This document shows, one piece after another, positions 10,960 through 19,506 of a stretch of 64,000 nt of DNA. The position numbers were made by a program, and so were the translations under genes. The stretch comes from Woeseiaceae bacterium (GTDB taxonomy: Bacteria; Pseudomonadota; Gammaproteobacteria; Steroidobacterales; Woeseiaceae), in the NCBI GenBank assembly GCA_028279985.1, contig JANQMR010000017.1, positions 1-64,000 on the forward strand, read 5' to 3'. How positions within the stretch are numbered: position 1 is the first letter of the stretch; every line of letters starts with the position of its first letter. The notes under the pieces were generated by a model, which was not told where the DNA came from, did not search any database, and was given only the letters and a program-made list of their open reading frames with translations.

Positions 10960-11036
10960 TGGTCGGGGCAGACGGATTCGAACCGCCGACCCTCTGCTCC
11001 CAAAGCAGATGCGCTACCAGACTGCGCCATGCCCCG
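10960..11036 (-). tRNA. tRNA-Pro (anticodon TGG)
   Basis: Minus-strand cloverleaf starting CGGGGCATGGCGCAG, the C1 start typical of bacterial tRNA-Pro, anticodon loop TTTGGGA (TGG), T-arm GCGGTTCGAATCCGT and encoded ACCA. First gene of the Pro-Arg-His-Lys operon, comparable to the argX-hisR-leuT-proM set of enterobacteria but in a different order. Confidence 0.97.
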
Positions 11037-11093
11037 ATGCCAGACATTCTGCCACACGGGACCGGCAGGCGGGCCCGGTTCCGCGGGGGCGCA

Positions 11094-11122
11094 ATCATAC
11101 GGGGCGGTCCCAGAACCGTCAA
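11094..11122 (-). promoter_or_regulatory. promoter of the Pro-Arg-His-Lys tRNA operon
   Basis: Minus strand TTGACG (11122-11117), 17 bases, TATGAT (11099-11094). The bases after the -10 box are very GC-rich (TGCGCCCCCGCGG), the discriminator composition associated with stringent control of stable RNA promoters. The first tRNA starts 58 bases further on. Confidence 0.65.
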
Positions 11123-11224
11123 TGAACCGTCAGTTCGGCCGCCAGACAGCCGCAACGGTTCGAGAACCGCTGCGATTCTGGTATCTTCGCGCTTCGATTG
11201 GCGCTGTTGAGAGATACTCCGGAA

Positions 11225-11800
11225 ATGCGAAAAACCCTGATCGCGATCGTAATGCTCCTTGCCATGCCCCTGGCAGATGCGGCCGACAAGCTGCCGGAAC
11301 ACCCGCACATCCTGGTCGAGACCACGGAGGGAACGTTCAAGCTCGAACTCGAGGCTGAGCTCGCGCCGCTGACCGTCGCGAATTTCGTCGAGCTCGTCGA
11401 TTCCGGTTTCTACGACGGCCTGATTTTCCATCGCGTCATACCGGGTTTCATGGCGCAGGGCGGCGGCTACACGCCCGGACTCGAGCTCAGGAAGACGGAC
11501 GACACGATTCCGAACGAATCCGGCAACGGCATCAGCAACGTGCGCGGCACGATCGCGATGGCGCGCACCGGCGACCCGCATTCGGCGGGCTCACAGTTTT
11601 TCATCAACGTCGTCGACAACACCCGCCTGGATACGGGCGAAAACCGCTGGGGTTATGCGGCGTTCGGTCATGTCATCGAAGGCATGGAGGTCGTCGACCG
11701 GATCGTCTCGGTCGAAACCGGGCCGCAAGGCCCGCTGCGCTCGGACGTGCCCAAGGTGCCGGTCGTGATCGAGAAAATGAGCCGCGTTCGCTACGATTGA
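11225..11800 (+). CDS. periplasmic cyclophilin-type peptidyl-prolyl isomerase
   Basis: A 191-residue protein of the cyclophilin family, which interconverts cis and trans prolyl bonds. It starts with a signal peptide (MRKTLIAIVMLLAMPLADAA) pointing to the periplasm, followed by the cyclophilin core: NFVELVDSGFYDGLIFHRVIPGFMAQGG (active-site Arg and Phe), SAGSQFFINVVDN and WGYAAFGHVIEGMEVVDRI. ATG at 11225 begins the signal peptide. PpiA-type is likely because of the export signal. It is convergent with miaE and the two coding ends overlap by ten bases. Confidence 0.95.
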   Translation: MRKTLIAIVMLLAMPLADAADKLPEHPHILVETTEGTFKLELEAELAPLTVANFVELVDSGFYDGLIFHRVIPGFMAQGGGYTPGLELRKTDDTIPNESGNGISNVRGTIAMARTGDPHSAGSQFFINVVDNTRLDTGENRWGYAAFGHVIEGMEVVDRIVSVETGPQGPLRSDVPKVPVVIEKMSRVRYD

Positions 11801-12465
11801 CGGTTCGAGGAATCCGCCGGCGTTTGGTCTGCCGGCGGTCCGGAGTGAAAACGAAACTCGGGGTCGGGGTCGGTAATCAGCACAGCCTCGACGGCCTTGA
11901 GCGCGGTCAGCCGCCGCTCGACATCGTCCCTGCCCAAACCGCACTCCCGGTGCGCAAACGCGACGTAGTGCTCGAAGTGCCGGGCTTCCGAGGCCAACAG
12001 GCCCGAGTAGAACCTGCCCAGCGTCTCCGGCAACCGTGGCGCGATCCTGGCGAAACGCTCGCAGGAGCGCGCCTCGATCAGGGCGCCGACCAACAGCATG
12101 TCCAGCAGCTTGTAAGGCTCCCGGTCGCGAACTTCGTCCCTGAGCGCCCCCGCGTATCGCGAGGCGCCGAGCCGCCGGAAAGGGATGTCCAGCTCCGCCA
12201 TGATGCCCCGCACCTGCTCGAAGTGGCGCAGCTCTTCGCGCGCCAGGTGCGACATGCGTTGCGCCAGCGCCGTCCGCTCCGGATAACGGTACAGGAACCC
12301 CATCGCGGTGGACGCCGCCTTGAGCTCGCAGTTCGCATGGTCCAACAGCAGATCGGGGAGACGGCTCGTCGCCGCGTCCAGCCATCGGTCAGGCGTAGGC
12401 GTGTCCAGGAAGGCCGCGATGTTCGGCGGCACGTCGTTCGAAGCACCGCCGGCGGTCACAGCCAT
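11791..12465 (-). CDS. miaE: tRNA-(ms2io6A37) hydroxylase MiaE
   Basis: A 224-residue non-haem diiron enzyme that hydroxylates the isopentenyl side chain of ms2i6A37 in tRNA. The ferritin-like four-helix iron ligands are visible: HANCELKAA, REELRHFEQV, LIEARSCERF and SEARHFEHYVAF. Length and the PELRFHSG-like end (DPEFRFHSGPP) match the family. The ATG at 12465 lies ten bases inside the 3' end of the upstream kinase gene, so the two are probably translationally coupled. A longer open frame runs upstream but is only the kinase read in another frame. Confidence 0.94.
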   Translation of the reverse strand: MAVTAGGASNDVPPNIAAFLDTPTPDRWLDAATSRLPDLLLDHANCELKAASTAMGFLYRYPERTALAQRMSHLAREELRHFEQVRGIMAELDIPFRRLGASRYAGALRDEVRDREPYKLLDMLLVGALIEARSCERFARIAPRLPETLGRFYSGLLASEARHFEHYVAFAHRECGLGRDDVERRLTALKAVEAVLITDPDPEFRFHSGPPADQTPADSSNRQS

Positions 12466-13688
12466 TCCTCGATCTCGGCCGCGGTGCTCGGGCGGTCTTG
12501 CGGTTTTTTTGCCAGCATCGTGTCGATCAGGGCCTGATACCGGGACAGGCACGGTTTCAGCAAGGGCAGCGGCGCATGCGCATGCTTGTAGATGATCCCC
12601 ATCGCCGTGTCGGCCCGATACGGTTTTTCGCCGGTCAGCATCTCGTAGAACAGCACGCCGAGGCTGTAGATGTCGGCGCGCTCGTCGGTATCGCCGCCAT
12701 GACCCTGCTCGGGACTCATGTAATACGGCGTGCCGAAGATCTCCCCGCCGCCGGTAATCTCCTGTTTCAGGCGCATGCGCTTGGCGAGACCGAAATCGAT
12801 CAGGGCCACCGAGCCGTCGCTTCTGAACATGATGTTGCCGGGTTTGAGATCCCGATGCAGGATGCCGGTCTCGTGGATCGCGCCCAGGGCGCCGGCAATC
12901 TCGCCGAGGCAACGCACGGCTTCAGGCTCCGTCATGCCGGTCTCGATTCTGGCCTTCAGGTCGCCGCCTTCGAGATACTCCATCGCAATGTGCGAATGAT
13001 CGTCCGCGACCCCGAGATCGTAAATCCGAACGATGTTCGGATGATCGATCTCGGCGATCATCTCGTATTCCTGCAGGAAGCGCTCGAACGCGGCGATGCT
13101 GGACTCGTCCTCCAGATCTTGTCGCAGTACCTTCAGCGCCACCTTCCGGTCCGCGGACTCCCGTTCGGCGAGGTACACCGCCGAGTGCTCGGTAGCGCTC
13201 AGCTTTTTCAAGAACCGGTAACCGCGAATCGGCGGATGGATACCGGTCTCGAGGTCGCCCGAGAACAACGAACTGGTAGACGCCACCCGGCGCCGGGCAA
13301 CCAGGATGTCGCTGAGCCCGACGATCAGCTCGTCGTGGCGAATCGCGTTGCGCCTGATGAAGGCGTCCGCGCCGGCTTTGACCGCCGCCTTTTCTTCCCC
13401 ATCCTCGCCGAAATAGATCAAGGCGGGAAAACCGGGTGATTGGGCGTATCGCCTGAGCGTGTCGATCCCCTCGCGGTCTCCACCCTGATCGTTGCCCAGT
13501 AAGACGATGTCGTTGCCCGCGCCCGAAAACTCGTCGGGCAAATGGCCGGCCGTGGTCGGGTCGTAGGCAGAGACGATCGCGTCGGGCCAATGGGTCGTCA
13601 CGTGGTGCATCAACAGGCTACGGAAATCGGCCTGTCCGTCGATGATCATGACCTTGATACCGACCTTGATACCCAACTTGATACCCAC
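12456..13688 (-). CDS. Ser/Thr protein kinase with N-terminal pseudo-receiver domain
   Basis: A 410-residue protein joining a response-regulator-like domain (residues ~13-130) to a Hanks-type kinase (~155-410). The kinase keeps VALKVL (K186), HRDLKPGN (D280), DFGLAKR (D298) and YMSPEQ, so it should be catalytic; however the glycine-rich loop reads LSATEHSAV and has no glycine. In the receiver domain the phospho-acceptor aspartate position after DIVLL is G65, so it probably cannot be phosphorylated in the usual way; the acidic pair appears as IDGQAD. The start is uncertain: GTG at 13688 lies within a 12-base tandem repeat encoding GIK(V/L), and ATG at 13649 (MIIDGQADF) is also possible. It overlaps miaE downstream and follows purF by 38 bases. 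Confidence 0.9.
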   Translation of the reverse strand: MGIKLGIKVGIKVMIIDGQADFRSLLMHHVTTHWPDAIVSAYDPTTAGHLPDEFSGAGNDIVLLGNDQGGDREGIDTLRRYAQSPGFPALIYFGEDGEEKAAVKAGADAFIRRNAIRHDELIVGLSDILVARRRVASTSSLFSGDLETGIHPPIRGYRFLKKLSATEHSAVYLAERESADRKVALKVLRQDLEDESSIAAFERFLQEYEMIAEIDHPNIVRIYDLGVADDHSHIAMEYLEGGDLKARIETGMTEPEAVRCLGEIAGALGAIHETGILHRDLKPGNIMFRSDGSVALIDFGLAKRMRLKQEITGGGEIFGTPYYMSPEQGHGGDTDERADIYSLGVLFYEMLTGEKPYRADTAMGIIYKHAHAPLPLLKPCLSRYQALIDTMLAKKPQDRPSTAAEIEEWL

Positions 13689-13698
13689 CTTGATACCA
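13651..13698. repeat. four 12-base tandem repeats at the kinase start
   Basis: Units accttgataccg, accttgataccc, aacttgataccc and accttgatacca at 13651-13698. On the minus strand each encodes Gly-Ile-Lys-(Val/Leu). Because the unit is a multiple of three, copy-number change would lengthen or shorten the N-terminus without a frameshift, and would also move the GTG start codon. Confidence 0.85.
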
Positions 13699-13726
13699 AT
13701 GGCGCATCGGCCGCGTGCGCGATGAC

Positions 13727-15259
13727 CTACATGCCGACGACCGCGTCCGTACCGGTCTCGTCACCGCCAGTTCCTTTGAGCTTGGCCTTACGCCGCTGCT
13801 TCTCGGCATCGTTGCGGCGCCGCTCCAGATCGTCCAGATACTCCGGGGTGACGTCGCCTGTGATGTACTCGCCGGAAAAACAGGACGTGTCGAACTCCGT
13901 GATCGCCGAGTTGTCGTGGCGCACCGAGCGGATCAGGCCGTCGAGATCCTGATAGATCAGCCGGTCGGCGCCGATCAGACGCTGAACTTCCTCGACCGTA
14001 CGGCCGTTGGCGATCAGCTCGGACGCAGCCGGCATGTCGATGCCGTACACGTTCGGATACCGCACGGGCGGCGCGGCGGACGCAAAATAGACCTTGGCCG
14101 CCCCGGCTTCGCGCGCCAGCTTGATGATCTGCCTCGAGGTCGTGCCGCGGACGATGGAGTCGTCCACCAGCAACACGTTCTTGCCGCGAAACTCGAGGTC
14201 GATCGCGTTCAGCTTGCGGCGCACCGATTCCGCCCGTTCCGCCTGTCCGGGCATGATGAACGTGCGGCCGATGTAGCGGTTCTTGATGAAGCCTTCGCGA
14301 TACTTGACGCCCAGGTGATAGGCGACCTGCAGCGCCGAGGTGCGCGACGTATCCGGTATCGGAATCACGACGTCGACATCGTGTTGCGGAAAATCGCGCA
14401 CGATCTTGCCGGCAAGCTGCTCGCCCATGCGCAGCCGCGCCTTGTAGACTGAGATGTCGTCCAGGATCGAATCCGGACGGGCGAAGTACACGTACTCGAA
14501 TATGCACGGTGTATGACGGACCGCGTGCTCGTAGACCCGGCTGTGCAAACGCCCCCCGTTTTCGATGACGACGGTCTCCCCGGGCCTGAGATCGCGCAGG
14601 CGCTCGAACTGCAGCACGTCGAGCGCGACGCTTTCGGAGGCCACCATGTAGTCGCTACCGCTTTCGGTCCGGCGTTCGCCGAGCACCAGCGGGCGGATGC
14701 CGTTCGGATCGCGAAAGGCGACGATCCCGAAACCGACGATCATCGCGACGACGGCATAGCCGCCGCGACAGCGATCGTGTACGGCCGAAACTGCGGCGAA
14801 CACCTGTTCGGCGGTGAGCCGGGCATTGGCCCGGGTTTGCAGCTCGTGAGCAAACACGTTCAACAAGACCTCGGAATCGGACCCGGTATTCAGGTGCCGC
14901 AGGTCCTCACCGACCAGGTGTTCGGTCAACTCGTCATGGTTGGTCAGATTACCGTTGTGCGCAAGGCAGATGCCATAGGGCGAGTTCACGTAGAACGGCT
15001 GGGCTTCGGACGACTGCGAACCGCCCGCGGTCGGATAACGCGCGTGCGCGATACCGACCTTGCCCTTGAGCCGCAACATGTGCCGCGTGCGGAACACGTC
15101 CCGCACGAGCCCGTTGGTGCGCCGCTGATGCAGCCCGCCCTCCTCGCTCCAGGTGCAGATACCGGCCGCATCCTGGCCGCGATGCTGCAGGATGGTAAGC
15201 GCGTCGTACAAGGCCTGGTTGACCGGCCGGCTGCTGACTATTCCGATGACCCCACACAT
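13727..15259 (-). CDS. purF: amidophosphoribosyltransferase
   Basis: A 510-residue enzyme that makes 5-phosphoribosylamine from PRPP and glutamine, the first step of purine synthesis. The chain begins MCGVIGIVS, so the glutaminase nucleophile Cys2 is exposed after Met removal and no propeptide is present (the E. coli-type form). The PRPP-binding site reads [17 protein letters not shown] (~residues 365-381). The end of the protein is a charged tail ([18 protein letters not shown]). It follows cvpA, the usual gammaproteobacterial pairing, separated by 29 bases. Confidence 0.98.
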   Translation of the reverse strand: MCGVIGIVSSRPVNQALYDALTILQHRGQDAAGICTWSEEGGLHQRRTNGLVRDVFRTRHMLRLKGKVGIAHARYPTAGGSQSSEAQPFYVNSPYGICLAHNGNLTNHDELTEHLVGEDLRHLNTGSDSEVLLNVFAHELQTRANARLTAEQVFAAVSAVHDRCRGGYAVVAMIVGFGIVAFRDPNGIRPLVLGERRTESGSDYMVASESVALDVLQFERLRDLRPGETVVIENGGRLHSRVYEHAVRHTPCIFEYVYFARPDSILDDISVYKARLRMGEQLAGKIVRDFPQHDVDVVIPIPDTSRTSALQVAYHLGVKYREGFIKNRYIGRTFIMPGQAERAESVRRKLNAIDLEFRGKNVLLVDDSIVRGTTSRQIIKLAREAGAAKVYFASAAPPVRYPNVYGIDMPAASELIANGRTVEEVQRLIGADRLIYQDLDGLIRSVRHDNSAITEFDTSCFSGEYITGDVTPEYLDDLERRRNDAEKQRRKAKLKGTGGDETGTDAVVGM

Positions 15260-15288
15260 CGTCTGTTCGTCCGTCCTCAGTCTTTAGC

Positions 15289-15837
15289 TCAATCTCGAGC
15301 TGGAATGATGCGTTCCGCCGGCACGGAGAGCGACAAGGACTCCGCCGCCCCGTCCGACGTCAGTATCTCAAAGCCTTTCGGCGCCATCACCTCTATCCAC
15401 TCGGCGACGAGCTCGAGATGCGGTATCGCGCGCGAGCTCGACCACCAGTCGTCGTTGTCGAATCCGACGAACCGGCCGCCGATGACTAAGACGGCGATCA
15501 GGAGCACGCCGCGGCACACGCCGAAAATCGCGCCGAGGAATCGATCGACCCCGGACAATACCGACCAGCGAACTAACTTGGACAGCGCCCAACTCAGAAG
15601 CCCGCCGGCCGCCAGGATCACGGCAAAAACCAGAATGCGGCCGAACCAGGTCTGAAGTTCCTCGGAACTCAGCCAGCTCTCCGCGACATTACCGATATCG
15701 GGACCGAAATACAGGGCCGCCCAGATCGCAAACAACAGGCTCGCAAGCGACAGCGCCTCCTTGACCAGGCCGCGAAAGATGCCGACCACCACGGACAAGA
15801 GGATCGCGGCGCCGATGATGATGTCGATGACGGCCAT
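15289..15837 (-). CDS. cvpA: CvpA family inner-membrane protein
   Basis: A 182-residue membrane protein of the colicin V production family, whose molecular role is still unsettled. Four hydrophobic helices are visible (about residues 5-22, 26-45, 65-85 and 100-122), with the conserved N-terminus IDIIIGAAILLSVVVGIFRGLVKEALSL. The start ATG shares one base with the stop of the upstream SPOR-domain gene (TGATG), and purF follows. Length fits the family (162 in E. coli, plus a C-terminal tail). Confidence 0.93.
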   Translation of the reverse strand: MAVIDIIIGAAILLSVVVGIFRGLVKEALSLASLLFAIWAALYFGPDIGNVAESWLSSEELQTWFGRILVFAVILAAGGLLSWALSKLVRWSVLSGVDRFLGAIFGVCRGVLLIAVLVIGGRFVGFDNDDWWSSSRAIPHLELVAEWIEVMAPKGFEILTSDGAAESLSLSVPAERIIPARD

Positions 15838-16520
15838 CAGGGATGCGGCACGACCTGGCCTGTGTGACCGGCGGCGCTCAGCCTGCCGGCCATCGCCTCG
15901 GCGTCGTCGCGGTCTTTCTGCGGGCCGATACGCACCCGGTGGAGTTCGCCCGAGCCGGTCGAAAGCCTGCTTAGGAACGCGGCAAAACCTTGTCTTCTGA
16001 GATCCGCCGCAAGACGCTCGGCATTATCCCGGCTGGAGAAACTGCCGAGCTGCACGGCCCACATGCCCGTCGCGGAAGTGCTCGCCTCGTTCGCGGTTGC
16101 AAGCGTGTTGCTTTCCGGCGGCAATCTCGCCGGCGGCTCGGCTCCGCGTCCCGATGACGCCGCAGGCGCAGGCTCGTCATCGGCCGCATCGTCTGCGGAA
16201 CCGCCTGCGGAAACCCGGCCGCCGTCACCCGACCGCCCGGCGCTCGCCTGCGCCGGCTCGAGCGGTGTTTCCCTGACCGGCGCCGGTGTCCGATCGCGGA
16301 GCTCTGGCCTCGTCGCCGCGGCCGCCGGCACCGGCTCGTCGCGGTCGCGATCGAGAATAACGGTCTGGGTGGTTTGCGGGTTCTGACCGGGCAGGCTCAC
16401 CTGATGGGAAACGACTTCATCCTCTTCGGGCGGCCCGTCCAGGAATACCGGGACGACGAGCACGACGAACACGACCAGGACGGAGGCGCCGACTATCCGT
16501 TCTTTCAAGGCTCGTTCCAT
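15837..16520 (-). CDS. dedD: SPOR-domain cell-division protein (DedD-like)
   Basis: A 227-residue bitopic protein. A short cytoplasmic start is followed by one transmembrane helix (VGASVLVVFVVLVVPVFL, residues ~10-28), a long Pro/Ala/Glu-rich periplasmic linker, and a C-terminal SPOR domain (~150-225, from WAVQLGSFSSRDNAERLAADL to HRVRIGPQKDRDDAEAMAGRL) that binds denuded septal peptidoglycan. Position between folC and cvpA is where dedD lies in relatives. The linker differs greatly in such proteins, so the symbol rests on domain layout and gene order. Confidence 0.9.
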   Translation of the reverse strand: MERALKERIVGASVLVVFVVLVVPVFLDGPPEEDEVVSHQVSLPGQNPQTTQTVILDRDRDEPVPAAAATRPELRDRTPAPVRETPLEPAQASAGRSGDGGRVSAGGSADDAADDEPAPAASSGRGAEPPARLPPESNTLATANEASTSATGMWAVQLGSFSSRDNAERLAADLRRQGFAAFLSRLSTGSGELHRVRIGPQKDRDDAEAMAGRLSAAGHTGQVVPHP

Positions 16521-16548
16521 CGTCGATCAGCGTTTCGCGAGGCGGCAA

Positions 16549-17820
16549 TTATAGCCCAAGCGCCGAGAGCGCGGGGCCGACGACATAGAACGACCCCGTC
16601 ACCAGCACCCGGTCGTCATCGGCCGCGATTTCGCGCGCGACCCGAACGGCCTCCTCGATCGAATCGGCGATCGCGACCGGCTTATTGCACGCGTTTGCGA
16701 TACGCCGGCCGAGCTCCGCCGCCGGTATCGCGTGCGAACTATCGGCGTCGACCGCAATCCAGTGATCGGTGATGTCGTCCACTGCCGATACGATGCCCTC
16801 GGCGTCCTTGTCGTCCAGCATCCCGATGACAGTCACGGTGCTCCCGGAGAACGAATCCCGGCCGAGCGTATCCGCCAGCGCGCGGGCCGCGGCCGGGTTG
16901 TGCGCCACGTCGAACAGCCACTCGCCGTCCGCCTCCAGGCGCTGCATCCGTCCGGTGAGCGCCACGCCTCCCAGAGACCGTCCGACAGTCTGTGGATCGA
17001 GCAGCGTTTCCAATCCGATCGCCTCGAGCAGCGCCAGTACCGCCGCGGCATTCGCGAGCTGGAACTCACCGGCCAGGGACGGCCGGGCCAGCGATTCCAG
17101 CGTCCGGTCCCTGCCGCGCCAGCTCCAGCGCCCGCCGCCCTCCACCGACCAATCGTAGTCGCGACCCGCGGCAATCAGGACGGCGCCCAGCGTCGCCGCG
17201 TGACCTTCGACCGAGGTCGGCATATCGCAGGCGCCGAACACGACCGGCTTCGCCGGACGCATGATGCCGGCTTTCTCGTAGCCGATGGATTCGACGTCGT
17301 TGCCGAGCCAGTTACAGTGATCCAGCGCAATGTTGGTGATGATCGACGCCTCCGCTTCGACCGCGTTGACGGCGTCCAGCCGTCCGCCCATGCCCACCTC
17401 CAGGATTGCGCAGTCCACCTCGAGCGATTCGAAGACGGCCAGCGCCGCCAGCGTACCGAATTCGAAGTAGGTCAGCGGAACGTCGCCGCGCGCCGCTTCG
17501 ATGCGCTCGAATGCCGCAACGATCGGCGCATCCTCGACCGCCTGCCCGGCAACGCGAATGCGTTCGTTGTAGCGAATGACATGCGGCGAGGTATAGCATC
17601 CGAGCCTGTCGTGGGTGTTCTGCAGCAGGGCTTCGAGCATCGCGACGGTCGATCCCTTGCCGTTGGTGCCGGCGACGTGGAGCACACGGCGCGGCAATGC
17701 GATTTCCAGGCGATCGAGGACCTCGGCGACCCTCTCCAGGCCCATGACGATTTCGGCGGACGACAGGCCTTCCAGCCGCCGCAGCCAGCCGTCCAGACTC
17801 GACGGTCCGGGACAGGACAC
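16549..17820 (-). CDS. folC: bifunctional folylpolyglutamate / dihydrofolate synthase
   Basis: A 423-residue cytoplasmic ligase that joins glutamate to dihydropteroate and extends the polyglutamate tail of folates. The ATP loop GTNGKGSTVAMLEALL lies at residues ~49-64, and the Mur-ligase-type core continues with YTSPHVIRYNERI, EVGMGGRLDAVN and DVAHNPAAARAL (~305). The start is GTG at 17820, overlapping the accD stop as TAGTG. Length is typical. Order accD-folC-dedD is the usual one. Confidence 0.97.
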   Translation of the reverse strand: MSCPGPSSLDGWLRRLEGLSSAEIVMGLERVAEVLDRLEIALPRRVLHVAGTNGKGSTVAMLEALLQNTHDRLGCYTSPHVIRYNERIRVAGQAVEDAPIVAAFERIEAARGDVPLTYFEFGTLAALAVFESLEVDCAILEVGMGGRLDAVNAVEAEASIITNIALDHCNWLGNDVESIGYEKAGIMRPAKPVVFGACDMPTSVEGHAATLGAVLIAAGRDYDWSVEGGGRWSWRGRDRTLESLARPSLAGEFQLANAAAVLALLEAIGLETLLDPQTVGRSLGGVALTGRMQRLEADGEWLFDVAHNPAAARALADTLGRDSFSGSTVTVIGMLDDKDAEGIVSAVDDITDHWIAVDADSSHAIPAAELGRRIANACNKPVAIADSIEEAVRVAREIAADDDRVLVTGSFYVVGPALSALGL

Positions 17821-18695
17821 TAGCCGGGCTGCGCTTCGACCGGGCTCGGTCGATGCTCGAACTTGGCGAGCAATTCCGCAATCTGTTCGCGCATCCGGCG
17901 GCGATCGACGATCATGTCGATCGCGCCGTGGTCGAGCAGGAACTCGCTGCGCTGGAACCCCTCCGGCAGGGTCTGGCGGACCGTCTGTTCGATGACCCGC
18001 GGGCCGGCGAAACCGATCAACGCGCCCGGCTCGGCGATGTTGACGTCGCCCAGCATCGCCAGGCTCGCCGACACGCCCCCGGTCGTCGGATCGGTCAGCA
18101 CCGACACGAAAGGCACCTCGAGCTCACCCAGGCGCGCCAGCGAAGCCGAGGTCTTCGCCATTTGAAACAGCGAGAACAGCGCCTCCTGCATGCGCGCGCC
18201 GCCGCTGGCCGAAAACGAAATCAGCGGCATGTGGTTGTCGGCCGAGTGACCTGCCGCGCGGGTAAACCGTTCGCCGACGACCGAGCCCATCGATCCGCCC
18301 ATGAAGGCGAACTCGAACGCACAGACGACGACCGGACGCCCGAGCAACGTGCCTGTCGCTGCAACCAGCGCATCCTTTTCGCCGGTTTTTTTCTGCGCGG
18401 CCGCAATGCGATCGCGATACCGTTTGCTGTCGCGGAATTTGAGCGGGTCGCGCGGTTCGAGGTTGTCCGCAATCTCCTGCTGGGAATCCGGGTCCAGGAA
18501 ACAATCCAGTCGCTCCCGCGCGCCGATGCGCATGTGAAAATCGCACTTGGGGCACACCTTGAGGTTGCGCTCCAGCTCATTGCGATAAAGCTGCGCGTCG
18601 CATCGCGGACATTTGATCCACACCCCTTCGGGAACCGACCGGGTGCGTTTCTCGGTGCTGATGCGCGAGGGCATCAGTTTCTCGAACCAGCTCAT
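17820..18695 (-). CDS. accD: acetyl-CoA carboxylase carboxyltransferase subunit beta
   Basis: A 291-residue subunit of the carboxyltransferase that moves CO2 from carboxybiotin to acetyl-CoA, the committed step of fatty acid synthesis. The N-terminal C4 zinc ribbon reads [20 protein letters not shown] followed by PKC (residues ~29-51), then the crotonase-like core with [29 protein letters not shown] and [17 protein letters not shown]. Only seven bases separate it from truA; the trpF gene that lies here in many relatives is absent. Confidence 0.97.
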   Translation of the reverse strand: MSWFEKLMPSRISTEKRTRSVPEGVWIKCPRCDAQLYRNELERNLKVCPKCDFHMRIGARERLDCFLDPDSQQEIADNLEPRDPLKFRDSKRYRDRIAAAQKKTGEKDALVAATGTLLGRPVVVCAFEFAFMGGSMGSVVGERFTRAAGHSADNHMPLISFSASGGARMQEALFSLFQMAKTSASLARLGELEVPFVSVLTDPTTGGVSASLAMLGDVNIAEPGALIGFAGPRVIEQTVRQTLPEGFQRSEFLLDHGAIDMIVDRRRMREQIAELLAKFEHRPSPVEAQPG

Positions 18696-18702
18696 GGCGC
18701 AA

Positions 18703-19485
18703 TCATAAGAGAGTGTTCCCGAGCTTGCTACTGCGCGGCAAGCCGTAAGTCTCCGGATACGTCACGTCGGTCAGGGTCAGGCCATGAGGCGGGGCGGCAA
18801 CCCCGGCCCGGCGGCGGTCACGGCTGCGTAACACGTCGGCAAGCCAGTCGCTCGTGCACTGACCGGCGCCGACCGCAGCCAGGCTGCCGGCGATGTTGCG
18901 GACCATGTGCTGCAGGAACGCGTTGGCGGTGACGCCCAGAATTACCCACGAAGCTTCACGGCGAACCTCGATCGCCAGAATCTCGCGGACCGGCGACGAG
19001 GCCTGACAGCCGGCCGCCCGGAATGCCGAAAAATCGTGCTCGCCGACCAGGCCTTGCGCGGCGGCATGCATCGCGTCCGCATCCAGCGGCTCGTGCACCC
19101 ACCAGGCGCGGTATCGGTAAAGCGCCGAGCGCACGAGCCTGTTCAGGATTACATAACGATAAGTCCGTGCCGTTGCCGAATAACGGGCGTGGAAGGCCGG
19201 ATCGACGCGGCGCGCCCAGCTCAGGCTGATGTCCCCGGGCAACAGGCTGTTGATGCCGAGCAACCAGCCGCGATCGTCGCGCCGGCTTTCGGTGTCGAAA
19301 TGGGCGACCTGGGCGGAAGCGTGAACACCGGCGTCGGTACGGCCGGCGCAACTCACTTCGACGTCGTGATCGGCAACGGCCGCGACGGCCGCCTCGAGTT
19401 TTTCCTGGATACCGGTACCGTTTTGCTGCCGTTGCCAGCCGTTGTAGGCGGTGCCGTCGTATTCGACGCCAATTGCAATACGCAT
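18703..19485 (-). CDS. truA: tRNA pseudouridine(38-40) synthase
   Basis: A 260-residue enzyme that converts uridines 38-40 of the anticodon arm to pseudouridine. The catalytic aspartate lies in [15 protein letters not shown] (residues ~46-60), preceded by the start [20 protein letters not shown]. Later family motifs RTYRYVI and [13 protein letters not shown] are present. It follows fimV by 21 bases, as in pseudomonads. Confidence 0.97.
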   Translation of the reverse strand: MRIAIGVEYDGTAYNGWQRQQNGTGIQEKLEAAVAAVADHDVEVSCAGRTDAGVHASAQVAHFDTESRRDDRGWLLGINSLLPGDISLSWARRVDPAFHARYSATARTYRYVILNRLVRSALYRYRAWWVHEPLDADAMHAAAQGLVGEHDFSAFRAAGCQASSPVREILAIEVRREASWVILGVTANAFLQHMVRNIAGSLAAVGAGQCTSDWLADVLRSRDRRRAGVAAPPHGLTLTDVTYPETYGLPRSSKLGNTLL

Positions 19486-19506
19486 GACGGCCGCCGGGGC
19501 CGGAGC

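Noticed and set aside
12466-12912. A longer start for miaE giving a 373-residue protein
   Set aside because: The extra part is the kinase gene read in another frame; MiaE similarity begins at the ATG at 12465.
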